A stretch of 64,000 nucleotides of DNA from Nemertoderma westbladi (GCA_032718475.1 JAUCBJ010001197.1:45889-109888), one strand, 5' to 3'. Positions 13,300 through 26,772 are shown, counted from the stretch's first letter. The notes: a model not told the origin generated them from the letters alone. Translations and numbers: made by a program.

Positions 13300-13463
13300 G
13301 CGAAACAAGTCAATGATAATTTATTGGCTATTCAACCGGGATTCAAAGGCGGTCTTTTGGACGGTATCAAACAGTTTCAGACAGATTTACACGATTATGT
13401 TGGGGTCTATAAAAGTCGTGGACCAATGGAAGCAGGAATTAAACCTAGAGAAGCTTCTGATAG
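13300..13463 (+). CDS. DNAH5/DNAH8: Dynein heavy chain exon a
   Basis: The exon follows a pyrimidine-rich acceptor (caattttag at 13299) and ends at AG|gtgggt. It starts in phase 0 with AKQVNDNLLAIQPGF and ends GIKPREASD plus two bases of an Arg codon completed by the next exon. GPM...G..PREASDR is typical of DNAH5/8 tails. It sits between the 43-bp and 14-bp satellites, so it is an island of unique sequence of only about 580 bp. Confidence 0.9.
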
Positions 13464-13727
13464 GTGGGTGAATGTGGTCCCTTCAATGATTAATACATTT
13501 TCCTAATATATTATCTTCTTGTTATCTATTCTGTATTTATGTTCAGTTTAACTTAATTGTTTGCTGCAATAATAATAAGATCAACATAACAGCTGTCTGC
13601 GGGATTCGTGTGAAATTTGTTGCGTTTCAAATTAAAGATGGAATAAGTTGTGATGAACAGATGAACACAATGAACGCAATTTGCATACAAATTGCATTTG
13701 AATGTCAATTGCATTGTGGCACACACA

Positions 13728-16700
13728 AGATGACCCCAAATAGATGACCCAAACCAGATGACCCAAACTAGATGACACAAATTAGATGGCCCAAACTAGA
13801 TGACCCAAATTAGATGGCCCAAACTAGATAACCCAAACTAGATGACCCAAACTAGATGACCCAAACTAGATGACCCAAACTAGATAACCCAAACTAGATG
13901 ACCCAAACTAGATAACCCAAACTAGATGACCTAAATTAGATAACCCAAACTAGATGACCCAAACTATATGACCCAAATTAGATGACCCAAACTAGATGAC
14001 CCAAACTAGATGACCCAAACTATATGACCCAAACTAGATGACCCAAACCAGATGACCCAAACTAGATGACCCAAACTAGATGACCCAAACTAGATGACCC
14101 AAACTAGATGACACAAATTATATGACCCAAACTAGATGACCCAAACCAGATGACCCAAACTAGATGACCCAAACTAGATGACCCAAACTAGATGACACAA
14201 ATTATATGACCCAAACTAGATAACCCAAACCAGATGACCCAAACTAGATAACCCAAATTAGATGGCCCAAACTAGATGACCCAAACTAGATGACCTAAAC
14301 TAGATGACCCAAACTAGATGACACAAATTATATGGCCCAAACTAGATAACCCAAACTATATGACCCAAACTAGATGACCCAAACCAGATGACCCAAACTA
14401 GATGACCCAAACTAGATGACCCAAACTAGATGACACAAATTATATGACCCAAACTAGATAACCCAAACTAGATGACCCAAATTAGATGACCCAAACTAGA
14501 TGACCCAAACTAGATGACCCAAACTATATGACCCAAACTAGATGACCCAAACCAGATGACCCAAACTAGATGACCCAAACTAGATGACCCAAACTAGATG
14601 ACACAAATTATATGACCCAAACTAGATGACCCTAACCAGATGACCCAAACTAGATGACCCAAACTAGATGACCCAAACTAGATGACACAAATTATATGAC
14701 CCAAACTAGATAACCCAAACCAGATGACCCAAACTAGATAACCCAAATTAGATGGCCCAAACTAGATGACCCAAACTAGATGACCTAAACTAGATGACCC
14801 AAACTAGATGACACAAATTATATGGCCCAAACTAGATAACCCAAACTAGGTGACCCAAACTAGATGACCCAAACTAGATGACACAAATTATATGACCCAA
14901 ACTAGATAACCCAAACTAGATGACCCAAATTAGATGACCCAAACCAGATGACCCAAACTAGATGACCCAAACTAGATGACCCAAACTAGATGACACAAAT
15001 TATATGACCCAAACTAGATAACCCAAACTAGATGACCCAAACTAGATGACACAAATTATATGACCCAAACTAGATGACCCAAACCAGATGACCCAAACTA
15101 GATGACCCAAACTAGATGACCCAAACTAGATGACACAAATTATATGACCCAAACTAGATAACCCAAACTAGATGACCCAAACTAGATGACACAAATTATA
15201 TGACCCAAACTAGATAACCCAAACTAGATGACACAAATTATATGACCCAAACTAGATAACCCAAACTAGATGACCCAAATTAGATGACCCAAACCAGATG
15301 ACCCAAACTAGATGACCCAAACTAGATGACCCAAACTAGATGACACAAATTATATGACCCAAACTAGATAACCCAAACTAGATGACCCAAACTAGATGAC
15401 ACAAATTATATGACCCAAACTAGATGACCCAAACCAGATGACCCAAACTAGATGACACAAATTATATGACCCAAACTAGATAACCCAAACTAGATGACCC
15501 AAACTAGATGACACAAATTATATGACCCAAACTAGATGACCCAAACCAGATGACCCAAACTAGATGACCCAAACTAGATGACCCAAACTAGATGACCCAA
15601 ATTATATGACCCAAACTAGATAACCCAAACTAGATGACACAAATTATATGACCCAAACTAGATAACCCAAACTAGATGACCCAAATTAGATGACCCAAAC
15701 TAGATGACACAAATTATATGACCCAAACTAGATAACCCAAACTAGATGACCCAAACTAGATGACACAAATTATATGACCCAAACTAGATAACCCAAACTA
15801 GATGGCCCAAACTAGATGACCCAAACTAGATGACCCAAACCAGATGACCCAAACTAGATGACCCAAACTAGATGACCCAAACTAGATGACACAAATTATA
15901 TGACCCAAACTAGATAACCCAAACTAGATGACCCAAATTAGATGACCCAAACCAGATGACCCAAACTAGATGACCCAAACTAGATGACCCAAACTAGATG
16001 ACACAAATTATATGACCCAAACTAGATAACCCAAACTAGATGACCCAAACTAGATGACACAAATTATATGACCCAAACTAGATGACCCAAACCAGATGAC
16101 CCAAACTAGATGACCCAAACTAGATGACCCAAACTAGATGACACAAATTATATGACCCAAACTAGATAACCCAAACTAGATGACCCAAACTAGATGACAC
16201 AAATTATATGACCCAAACTAGATAACCCAAACTAGATGACCCAAATTAGATGACCCAAACTAGATGACACAAATTATATGACCCAAACTAGATAACCCAA
16301 ACTAGATGACCCAAACTAGATGACACAAATTATATGACCCAAACTAGATAACCCAAACTAGATGACCCAAACTAGATGACCCAAACTAGATGACACAAAT
16401 TATATGACCCAAACTAGATAACCCAAACTAGATGACCCAAACTAGATGACACAAATTATATGACCCAAACTAGATAACCCAAACTAGATGACCCAAACTA
16501 GATGACCCAAACTAGATGACCCAAACTAGATGACCTAAACTAGATGACCCCAAATATATGACCCAAACCAGATGACCCAAACTAGATAACCCAAACTAGA
16601 TGACCCAAACTAGGTGACCCAAATTAGATGGCCCAAACTAGATGACCCAAACTAGATGACCCAAACTAGATGACCCAAATTAGATGGCCCAAATTAGATG

Positions 16701-19684
16701 ACCCAAACTAGATGACCCAAACTAGATGACCTAAACTAGATGACCCCAAATAGATGACCCAAACCAGATGACCCAAACTAGATAACCCAAATTAGATGGC
16801 CCAAACTAGATGACCCAAACTAGATTACCTAAACTAGATGACCCAAATTAGATGGCCCAAACTAGATGACCCAAACTAGATGACCCAAATTAGATGGCCC
16901 AAACTAGATGACCCAAACTAGATTACCTAAACTAGATGACCCAAATTAGATGGCCCAAACTAGATGACCCAAACCAGATGACCCAAACTAGATGACACAA
17001 ATTATATGGCCCAAATTAGATGACCCAAACTAGATGACCCAAACTAGATGACCCAAATTAGATGGCCCAAATTAGATGACCCAAACTAGATGACCCAAAC
17101 TAGATGACCCAAATTAGATGGCCCAAATTAGATGACCCAAACTAGATGACCCAAACTAGATGACCTAAACTAGATGACCCCAAATAGATGACCCAAATTA
17201 GATGACCCAAACTAGATGACACAAATTATATGGCCCAAATTAGATGACCCAAACTAGATGACCCAAACTAGATGACCCAAACTAGATGACCTAAACTAGA
17301 TGACCCCAAATATATGACCCAAACCAGATGACCCAAACTAGATAACCCAAACTAGATGACCCAAACTAGGTGACCCAAATTAGATGGCCCAAACTAGATG
17401 ACCCTAACTAGATGACCCAAACTAGATGACCTAAACTAGATGACCCCAAATAGATGACCCAAACCAGATGTCCCAAACTAGATAACCCAAATTAGATGGC
17501 CCAAACTAGATGACCCAAACTAGATGACCTAAACTAGATGACCTAAACTAGATGACCCCAAATATATGACCCAAACCAGATGACCCAAACTAGATAACCC
17601 AAACTAGATGACCCAAACTAGGTGACCCAAATTAGATGGCCCAAACTAGATGACCCTAACTAGATGACCCAAACTAGATGACCTAAACTAGATGACCCCA
17701 AATAGATGACCCAAACCAGATGTCCCAAACTAGATAACCCAAATTAGATGGCCCAAACTAGATGACCCAAACTAGATGACCTAAACTAGATGACCTAAAC
17801 TAGATGACCCCAAATAGATGACCCAAACCAGATGTCCCAAACTAGATAACCCAAATTAGATGGCCCAAACTAGATGACCCAAACTAGATGACCCAAACTA
17901 GATGACCCAAACTAGATGACCCAAATTAGATGACCCAAACCAGATGTCCCAAACTAGATAACCCAAATTAGATGGCCCAAACTAGATGACCTAAACTAGA
18001 TGACCCCAAATAGATGACCCAAACCAGATGTCCCAAACTAGATAACCCAAATTAGATGGCCCAAACTAGATGACCCAAACTAGATGACCTAAACTAGATG
18101 ACCTAAACTAGATGACCCCAAATAGATGACCCAAACCAGATGTCCCAAACTAGATAACCCAAATTAGATGGCCCAAACTAGATGACCCAAACTAGATGAC
18201 CCAAACTAGATGACCTAAACTAGATGACCCCAAATAGATGACCCAAACCAGATGTCCCAAACTAGATAACCCAAATTAGATGGCCCAAACTAGATGACCC
18301 AAACTAGATGACCTAAACTAGATGACCCAAACCAGATGGCCCAAACTAGATGACCCAAACTAGATGACCCGAACTAGATGACCCAAATTAGATGGCCCAA
18401 ATTAGATGACCCAAACTAGATGACCCTAACTAGATGACCCAAACTAGATGACCTAAACTAGATGACCCCAAATAGGTGACCCAAACCAGATGTCCCAAAC
18501 TAGATAACCCAAATTAGATGGCCCAAACTAGATGACCCAAACTAGATGACCCAAACTAGATGACCTAAACTAGATGACCCCAAATAGATGACCCAAACCA
18601 GATGTCCCAAACTAGATAACCCAAATTAGATGGCCCAAACTAGATGACCCAAACTAGATAACCCAAATTAGATGGCCCAAACTAGATGACCCAAACTAGA
18701 TGACCTAAACTAGATGACCCAAATTAGATGGCCCAAACTAGATGACCTAAACTAGATGACCTAAACTAGATGACCCAAATTAGATGACCTAAACTAGATG
18801 ACCCAAACTAGATGACCCAAACTAGATGACCCAAACTAGATGACCCAAATTAGATGGCCCAAACTAGAAGGCCCAAACTAGGTGACCCAAACTAGATGAC
18901 CTAAACTAGATGACCCCAAATAGATGACCCAAACCAGATGACCCAAACTAGATGACCCAAATTAGATGACCCAAATTAGATGACCCAAACTAGATGACCC
19001 AAACTAGATGACCTAAACTAGATGACCCCAAATATATGACCCAAACCAGATGACCCAAACTAGATGACCCAAACTAGATGACCCAAACTAGATGACCTAA
19101 ACTAGATGACCCCAAATATATGACCCAAACCAGATGACCCAAACTAGATGACCCAAACTAGATGACCCAAACTAGATGACCCAAACTAGATGACCCAAAC
19201 TAGATGACCCAAATTAGATGACCCAAACTAGATGACCCAAACTAGATGACCCAAACTAGATGACCCAAATTAGATGACCCAAACTAGATGACCCAAACTA
19301 GATGACCCAAACTAGATGACCTAAACTAGATGACCCCAAATATATGACCCAAACCAGATGACCCAAACTAGATGACCCAAACTAGATGACCCAAATTAGA
19401 TGGCCCAAACTAGATGACCCAAACTAGATGACCCAAACTAGATGACCCAAATTAGATGACCCAAACTAGATGACCCAAATTAGATGACCCAAACTAGATG
19501 ACCCAAACTAGATGACCCAAACTAGATGACCCAAATTAGATGGCCCAAACTAGATGACCCAAACTAGATGGCCCAAACTAGATGACACAAATTATATGAC
19601 TCAAACTAGATAACCCAAACTAGATGGCCCAAACTAGATGACCCAAACTAGATGACCTAAACTAGATGACCTAAACTAGATGAT
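13728..19684. repeat. 14-bp satellite array, about 425 units, with nested higher-order periods
   Basis: The basic unit is agatgacccaaact with point variants (gataaccc, gatggccc, gatgacacaaattat, gatgtccc). Variants are ordered. gatgtccc markers at 17719, 17831, 17943, 18027, 18139, 18251, 18489 and 18601 are mostly 112 bp (8 units) apart. Around 14944-15434, accag markers recur at 350 bp (25 units). The array fills much of dynein intron a-b. The 264 bp between exon a and the array hold nothing recognisable. Confidence 0.95.
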
Positions 19685-19778
19685 CAGTCAGATTAGTCAG
19701 TTAGATGATAGATCAGTCAGTCAACAGTCAGCATTTACTTAGAAAACTTAGAGAACTGGAACCTAGTAACTTCAGTCA

Positions 19779-20766
19779 TCTACTACTACTACTACTACTA
19801 GGATCGGCATGCCGGGCCGGCTTATCGACCAAATTGCACCGCCACAACTCCCTATCACCCATGACATTTGCTAGATCATCCGCATCTTTAAGGCCAGTGT
19901 CCTTTAAGATGCGTCTCAAGAAAGTCATTGGCTGTCCACCATGCTTATTCACTCCATGAGGCTGCCAAAGTACAAGATTATGCACTGGCTGGTCCTCACG
20001 GCGAAAGCAATGTCCTGCAAAGCGGAGGCGATTTTGTTCTAGTGTCAAGCTTGGGGGAACCAATGAGACACCTCCAATGTTATATAGTGTCTCGTTGGAG
20101 ATGTGTGCATTGTACTTGACACAATGAACCCGGCGTAGCATTCTTGTGAATGTGCCAACCAGAGATTTGGTGTCCTCAGCAGTTAGAGCCCAGCATGGAC
20201 TCCCATAGAGGAGTACTGGAACTACTGCTGCTCTAAATAATCGAACCTTAAGTTTCCGATTAATTCTCGGTGACTTCCAAATCCTGGAAAGCCTATTCAA
20301 GGCTGCCCATGCCTTTCCCTTACGTATTCGAAGGTCTTCACCTGACTTCTGGATCCATGATCCCAGGTAATAGAAGTCATCCACATGCTCCAGCATACCA
20401 TCTTTTGAGCTTATGCTCATCCGGTTAGAGACTTGCTGAGGACTTTCAAAGTTAACTGTCAAAATTTTGGTCTTTCTGGAGTTTATAAAAAGACCAACAC
20501 TAGAAGCAGCATGTTCTAATGAGCTGAGGAGCCGTTGGGCTCCCTCTAGTGATTCTGAGAGTACTCCTAAGTCATCAGCAAAGTCTAGATCAGTTAGGTA
20601 CTTGGCAGGATTTCCTCTACTTCTGGAGCCAGTATGTGGAGTTATGATCACCCCATCATCATTATGATGATCTAAGGACATGCGTAGAACATAGTCAGCA
20701 ACAATTATGAACAAGAATGGTGCAAGTGTGTCTCCCTGGAGGACGCCCCATAACACATCAAATGGT
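19779..20766 (-). pseudogene. RTE-like LINE copy 1 (RT C-terminal part, 5' truncated)
   Basis: On the - strand the frame from about 20766 to 19776 encodes the second half of a LINE reverse transcriptase: WGVLQGDTLAPF, the catalytic LDFADD motif, then a thumb and C-terminal region (LRFAGHCFRREDQPVHNLVL). The 3' end is a (CTA)n run at 19779-19801 on the + strand, a hallmark of RTE-clade elements. It lacks about 30 bp of 3' UTR present in the copies near 25.6 and 36.7 kb. The 5' half is missing; it stops at a poly-A run near 20770. Confidence 0.85.
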
Positions 20767-20954
20767 TTTTAAAAAAAAAAAAAATCACTTGAACACCGAA
20801 TTGAAAAATGCCGAGCTCTATGGTACTGTATCTACCACCTTCCGTGAACGCAGATTAAAATTGCATTGCGGGCACTGCTGGAGAAGTAAAGACGAGGTTA
20901 TACCACATCTACTTTTCTGGACCCAGTGGTCACAAGTCCCAGATAGACCATATT
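20767..20954 (+). pseudogene. Fragment of a second RTE-like RT C-terminus
   Basis: After an A14 run, one frame reads HLNTELKNAELYGTV and then RERRLKLHCGHCWRSKDEV, resembling the C-terminal cysteine/histidine region of RTE-clade proteins from a different subfamily than copies 1-5. It joins copy 2 near 20955. It is too short to classify firmly. Confidence 0.5.
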
Positions 20955-22342
20955 CTGTTTCGTAGGAAGTACAGGAGCTCTATACAAGACTGTAATGCAT
21001 TTACACTTCGACCCTTCTCCAGTGATCACCGTCTTATTGTGGCCAAGGTAAGACTTAGTCTGCGTGCTAGCAGAACAGCGAAATCTGCCTTGCCGCGGCA
21101 TGACTGGTCCTCTCTGTTGCAACAGCCAAGTGTGAGATCCAGCTTCATACTACAGCTGAGCAACAGGTATGAGGCTCTTGCCTCTGAGGCGGCAGATCAC
21201 TGTGAGGGCTATACTGCCTTTACAGAAGCAGTTAAGTTAGCAGCTGCAGAAACAGTTCCTGTATACCCTCGAAACAGGAAAAGGGCCCCCTGGACTAACA
21301 ACAAAATTCAGAAGTGCCGAAATGACCTTCATAAGGCGCAGAAAGAGTCCGGACTCAAACAGACTACAGCGGCCAAGAATGCAGTTAAGGCTGCATCTAG
21401 GTCCCTGAACAGGCAGTACTCTGTTAATCTACAGGAGCTAATAAACCAACAGGTTGATGCCATCAATGATGCTGACGACAGCAGGCAATCATCCCAGGCA
21501 TGGAGATCGATCAATTTGCTTACTGGGCGGAAAAGCCAACCAACCACCAAGGTTAAGGCTGAATCACCAGCCGATCGCCTCAATGGTTGGAAAGCCCACT
21601 TTGAAAAGCTCCTCAATAATGACAGGGTATTGCCTGATAACTTTATAGAAGTAAAAGTGTCTGAGTCTGTACTCCCAGATATTCCTATTGGCGATATCTC
21701 CTTTGCAGAAGTGAAGGCTGCTGCAAAGAGCATTAAGACCAATCGTGCCAGTGGAGTAGATGTGTTCCCCCTGAGGTCTTTAAAATACCTGAGTGTTTAA
21801 AGCTCATCTATCCCATCATAGTAGACATGTACCGAACAACAAGAGTCCCACAAGAAATGAAAACAAATAAGTTGGTGCCAGTTCCCAAGAAGGGCAACCT
21901 AACACTCTATGGTTCTTTTCGGGGAATCTCATTGATCTCGATTGCTGCAAAGCTATACAATAGGATTCTATTAAATCGCATCAGGGATCCCATTGAGAGA
22001 CTGCTCCGTGGAAATTAGAATGGGTTCCGTAAAGGTCGTGGGACCATGGAGCCCATTTTGGCACTTAGAAGGATAATTGAAGAATTATCAAAAAAGAAAG
22101 ACGAGGCATCTGGCTGTTATCTTTGTTGACTTCTTCAAGGCCTTTGATTCTATCTCTCGCTCACGTATGTTCAGCATACTTTCATTATATTGGATTCCTG
22201 ATGAAATTATTGCAGCAATCAGATCAGTATACGATGGTTCGACAACATTTGTGTCTACTGTTGACGGTAATACACAACCATTTGAAGTGTTATGGGGCGT
22301 CCTACAAGGAGACACACTTGCACCATTCTTGTTCATTATTGT
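20955..22342 (+). pseudogene. RTE-like LINE copy 2 (endonuclease end to RT palm), disabled
   Basis: It begins with the end of an apurinic-type endonuclease (SSDHRLIVAKVRL, the SDH motif), continues through the linker (RNRKRAPWTNNKIQ) and into RT. Compared with copy 3 it has a one-base deletion near 21762, a CAG to TAG stop at 22016-22018 and a one-base insertion near 22105, so it is dead. It breaks off inside GDTLAPFLFIIV at 22342, where an L2/CR1-like LINE begins on the opposite strand. It is the only copy here that keeps endonuclease sequence. Confidence 0.85.
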
Positions 22343-23271
22343 GATTCATCATTGTTTTTTAAGATTAACCGTAATCGAATGTAGAAGTGCATATTTTTCA
22401 AAAATATGTAGCAGTTTTTGCAGTCCAGTAATCGAATTTTTTGAAAACATAGACAAATCATCGGCATACATCATATGATTAGAGCGGACACCAGACATCA
22501 TACAACCTACATTACTGTTATTTAATTCCCTACTCAGCTCATCAAGGTATACGCTATATAAATACGGAGATAAAATACCACCTTGTTTGGTCCCGTTAGA
22601 AACATGAAAATAGTTAGAAATAAAACCACCCCAAAGTACACCTAATTGTTGAAATTTGTACTTTTTTTTTTGTACAAAATTCAATCGCCCGAATATAATA
22701 CAACGGTATGCCCCTATCTATAAGTTTTATAAAAAGTATGTAATTATTTACTAAATCAAAAGCTTTTGATGAGTCAATAAAATACACGTAAACTGCTGAA
22801 TCATTTCTTTCAAAGTGAAGATACAGAGTTCTGTGCCGTGATTTTGCTTAAAGCCAAATTGCGAATTCGTAGTCTGTAACTTATCACAAAAACAAAAATC
22901 AATATATACATGTTCAAATATCTTACTCATAATTGTGGCAATGGCTATGCTACGATAATTGTCGGGCGATGTAATATCGTCATTCTTGTCTTTAAGTAAA
23001 GGAATTAGGTTACAACGCATAAAATCATCGGGTATATAACCATGAACATTAAAACAGGTGAATTACATTTGCTAAGTGAACATATAGAGATTTAGTACCA
23101 TTTATAAAAAATTCACAAGAAATGCCATCCGGGCCGGCAGCTTTACCTGTAACAAGCTTATCAATTGCAAACACTACCTCTATCGGAGTTACAATCATTG
23201 ATTCACAAAATTTAATACCTTCAAGTTTACGATCAACCTCAGCTTTATGGGGCTCAGGTTGGTTCGCATTG
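22343..23271 (-). pseudogene. L2/CR1-like LINE RT, 3' portion (left half of a split element)
   Basis: On the - strand, segments read KAAGPDGISCEFF (RT motif 0), PLLKDKNDDITSPDNYRSIA (motif 1), NGTKQGGILSPYLYSVYLDE (motif 4) and MMYADDLSMFSKN (the catalytic YADD). Frame breaks separate the segments near 23040 and 22700. The family is an L2/CR1/jockey-group LINE, distinct from the RTE copies. Its upstream portion continues at 27055-27262 beyond the Ty3 insertion. The ATTG at 23268-23271 is repeated at 27055-27058 as the Ty3 target-site duplication. Confidence 0.8.
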
Positions 23272-23561
23272 TGTAAACCACCCTCTCCCGCCTTATATCA
23301 TAATGACACTCATCTTCATACAGTCATATCTAATATAATATGTAATAAGATAAGAATAACATACATACTCCCGAATAACATAACTCTGACTATAATAATA
23401 GTAAGCGATGAGAAAGGCTGATAGGTATCATACTAGCTGACTGTCCTACCAGTACATAATAATATATCTAACTGACTGACAGACTCCAAATACTGTAGTT
23501 TCCGGTAATCCCCCTTCACTCCCGTCACCACATACAGTACTAGAACGTAAGAGTCTCTACA
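23272..23561 (-). repeat. Ty3/gypsy 3' LTR
   Basis: The 290-bp LTR is bounded by TGTAAAC and TCTACA. It matches 26773-27054 nearly base for base except for eight extra bases (ACTGTCCT) near 23443. Because the element is on the - strand, this left copy is the 3' LTR. Confidence 0.9.
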
Positions 23562-23977
23562 CATCCCCCCCGCTTTGCAAACAAGCCCTGGCCTCAGGGC
23601 GACGTCGAGTATATTTCCTTTTATCTCCAGTAAATGATGTATTTTCGATCTGTGGTTTGCAAGGTCTTAGCCGCTCAATTGCAACTAACTGGGGACTTTC
23701 ATCTGGACGGTCAACCAAGCGAATTTCAGCATTATTCCCTGTGACCTTTAATAAACGATAAGGACCATGGAATGGCCGACCGAATTTATGTAATTTTCCT
23801 TTCACTGTATGTGGACGGTATAAAAATACCCTGTCACCAACGTTATATTTAATTGGTTGAGTTCTCTTGTCATATTGCTTCTTATATTGGTCTTGTTTCT
23901 TTTCAATGTTTTCCCGTGCAAGTTCCCATGCAAATGTAAGGTTCGCAGCTAGTTCAGTTTTATAATCATCCAAATCT
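23557..23977 (-). pseudogene. Ty3/gypsy integrase C-terminal domain
   Basis: This is the other side of the split integrase: LARENIEKKQDQYKKQYD, the GPY/F-type module (VGDRVFLYRPHTVKGKL, PFHGPYRLLKV) and a basic tail ending close to the LTR. No chromodomain is recognisable. Excising the RTE and one copy of the 11-bp duplication would put both integrase parts in the same frame. Confidence 0.85.
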
Positions 23978-23988
23978 ATTTGGTAAAT

Positions 23989-25642
23989 GACAGGGTATTG
24001 CCTGATAACTTTATAGAAGTAAAAGTGTCTGAGTCTGTACTCCCAGATATTCCCATTGGCGATATCTCCTTTGCAGAAGTGAAGGCTGCTGCAAAGAGCA
24101 TTAAGACCAATCGTGGCAGTGGAGTAGATGGTGTTCCCCCTGAGGTCTTTAAAATACCTGAGTGTTTAAAGCTCATCTATCCCATCATAGTAGACATGTA
24201 TCGAACAACAAGAGTCCCACAAGAAATGAAAACAAATAAGTTGGTGCCAGTTCCCAAGAAGGGCAACCTAACACTCTATGGTTCTTTTCGGGGAATCTCA
24301 TTGATCTCGATTGCTGCAAAACTATACAATAGAATTCTATTAAATCGCATCAGGGATCCCATTGAGAGACTGCTACGTGGAAATCAGAATGGGTTCCGTA
24401 AAGGTCGTGGGACCATGGAGCCCATTTTGGCACTTAGAAGGATAATTGAAGAGTTATCAAAAAAGAAAGACAGGCATCTGGCTGTTATCTTTGTTGACTT
24501 CTTCAAGGCCTTTGATTCAGTCTCTCGCTCACGTATGTTCAGCATACTTTCATTATATGGGATTCCTGATGAAATTATTGCAGCAATCAGATCAGTATAC
24601 GATGGTTCGACAACATTTGTGTCTACTGTTGACGGTGACACAGAACCATTTGAAGTGTTATGGGGCGTCCTCCAAGGAGACACACTTGCACCATTCTTGT
24701 TCATTATTGTGGTTGACTATGTTCTACGCATGTCCTTAGATCATCATAATGATGATGGGGTGATGATAACTCCACCTACTGGCTCGAGAAGTCGAGGAAA
24801 TCCTGCCAAGTACCTAACTGATCTAGACTTTGCTGATGACTTAGGAGTACTCTCAGAATCATTAGAGGGAGCCCAGCGGCTCCTCAGCTCATTAGAACAT
24901 GCTGCTTCTAGTGTTGGTCTTTTTATTAACTCCAGAAAGACCAAAATTCTGACAGTTAACTTTGAAAGTCCTCAGCAAGTCTCTGATCGGATGAGCATAA
25001 GCTCAAAGGATGGTATGCTTGAGCATGTGGACGACTTCTGTTACCTGGGATCATGGATCCGGAAGTCAGGTGAGGACCTTCGAATACGTAAGGGAAAGGC
25101 ATGGGCAGCCTTGAATAGGCTTTCCAGGATTTGGAAGTCACCTAGAATTAATCGGAAACTTAAGGTCCGATTATTTAGAGCAGCAGTAGTTCCAGTACTC
25201 CTCTACGGGAGTCCATGCTGGGCTCTAACTGCTGAGGACACCAAATCTCTGGATGGCACATTCACAAGAATGCTACGCCGGGTACATTGTGTCAAGTACA
25301 ATGCACACATCTCCAACCAGACACTATATAACATTGGAGGTGTCTCATTGGTTCCCCCAAGCTTGACACTAGAACAAAATCGCCTCCGCTTTGCAGGACA
25401 TTGCTTTCGCCGTGAGGACCAGCCAGTGCATAATCTTGTACTTTGGCAGCCTCATGGAGTGAATAAGCATGGTGGACAGCCCATGACATTCTTGAGACGC
25501 ATCTTAAAGGACACTGGCCTTGAAGATGCGGATGATCTAGCAAATGTCATGGGTGATAGGGAGTTGTGACGGTGCAATTTTGTTGACAAGCCGGCACAGC
25601 ATTCTTAAAAATGCAGCTGCAATGCAGCATGCCGATCCTAGT
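23989..25642 (+). pseudogene. RTE-like LINE copy 3, nested in Ty3 integrase, 5' truncated
   Basis: This is the best-preserved RTE copy. A frame from the 5' truncation at 23989 to a TGA at 25567 is open for about 525 codons and covers RT motifs: GFRKGRGTMEPI, VIFVDFFKAFDS, LWGVLQGDTLAPF, YLTDLDFADD, and the C-terminal LRFAGHCFRRE. The TGA replaces a TGG present in the copies at 36.6 kb and 20 kb. The 3' UTR ends ...GCATGCCGATCCTAGT. Flanks ATTTGGTAAAT at 23978-23988 and 25643-25653 are an exact 11-bp target-site duplication. No endonuclease is left. Confidence 0.93.
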
Positions 25643-25653
25643 ATTTGGTAAAT

Positions 25654-26679
25654 AGTTTTTGGGGAATTTAGAGCTGTTTCTGTTGGTAATCTAGCATCTC
25701 TCCCGTAGAGTAAGTAAAAAGGTGACTCCTTTGAAGAACTGTGCTCCGAAGTCCGATAAGCAAATAATAAGCAAGATAAAACATCATCCCAATCCGTTTC
25801 ATGTCGATCCAAAGTTTTCGAAAGCATGGATAACAATGTTCGATTAAATCTCTCTACTAAACCTTCTGTCTGGGGATGATAAGCGCTGGTGTTGATCTTT
25901 TTCATTCCACATAATTTACACACATTTGTAAATACTTCTGATAAAAAGTTTGCTCCCCGATCTGAAAGAACTTTCCGTGGAACACCGTGACGAGATATAT
26001 AATCAACAAAACAATCAGCAATTGTTGTTGCATTTTCATCTTGTAATGCATAGGCCTCAACCCATTTCGTCAAGTAATCATTGATTATTGCACAATATTT
26101 ATTTCCTCTCTGGGTTAATGGGAGCGAAAGTATATCAATTGCCACTCGATCGAATGGCCCCTCTACTTGTAAGGGCATTAATGGCGGTTTATTTGCACGT
26201 CCCGGATTCCGAGTAGCACATTTCAAGCATGAATGAGTCCATTTGAAAATATCCTTTCGCATTTTTGGCCACCAATATTGTAATTTTAGTATAGACCATA
26301 TCCGATGATCTGATAAATGTCCCCCAAACCGTCCTCCATGTACTTCCGACCATATTTTATGTCTCCAAAGTTCTGGTACTGCCAAACGAGGTTGGCGTGA
26401 TTTTCCAACATCATCAAATTTATAAAGCAATCCATCTATTACTGCTGTCGAGTTTCTTTCGGTTGACATTTGGCGAAATAAATCTTCATCATCAGGTAAC
26501 GCATCCATTTGATGATAGTCAATTAATGCTTTATATAAAGGGTCTACCAATTGTAGACTTTGTATAACATATGTCTCTTCCTTTAAGTTTGTTTCGATAT
26601 CCGACTTTATCTCTGTCTCTTCTTTTGATTCAGATAAACTCTCAGGCCCGTCATTAACAGCGGTACAAGTTCCGTGCAT
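25654..26679 (-). pseudogene. Ty3/gypsy integrase, zinc-binding and catalytic domains
   Basis: The - strand frame shows the HHCC zinc region (VHGGRFGGHLSDHRI, then CLKCATRNPG), and the DDE core with Asp in DRVAIDILSLP, Asp in VLSDRGANF and Glu in TEGLVERFNR, followed by YGRDARLPTET. The reading frame stops being integrase at PKTIYQ (about 25654), where RTE copy 3 is inserted. The upstream RNase H/RT portion is missing: to the right the sequence passes through a short acidic segment into the LTR region. Confidence 0.88.
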
Positions 26680-26772
26680 TCGAGATAAAACATCTGCATT
26701 CGTATTAGCTTTACCCGGTCTATGGAAAACATTCTCGGGCGAAATATAATCAGTTAGGTCTCGGTGGGAAGT

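Noticed and set aside
23557-26679. A host-domesticated integrase gene
   Set aside because: The integrase is bounded by LTRs with a target duplication and is interrupted by RTE copy 3. It is an ordinary dead Ty3 copy.
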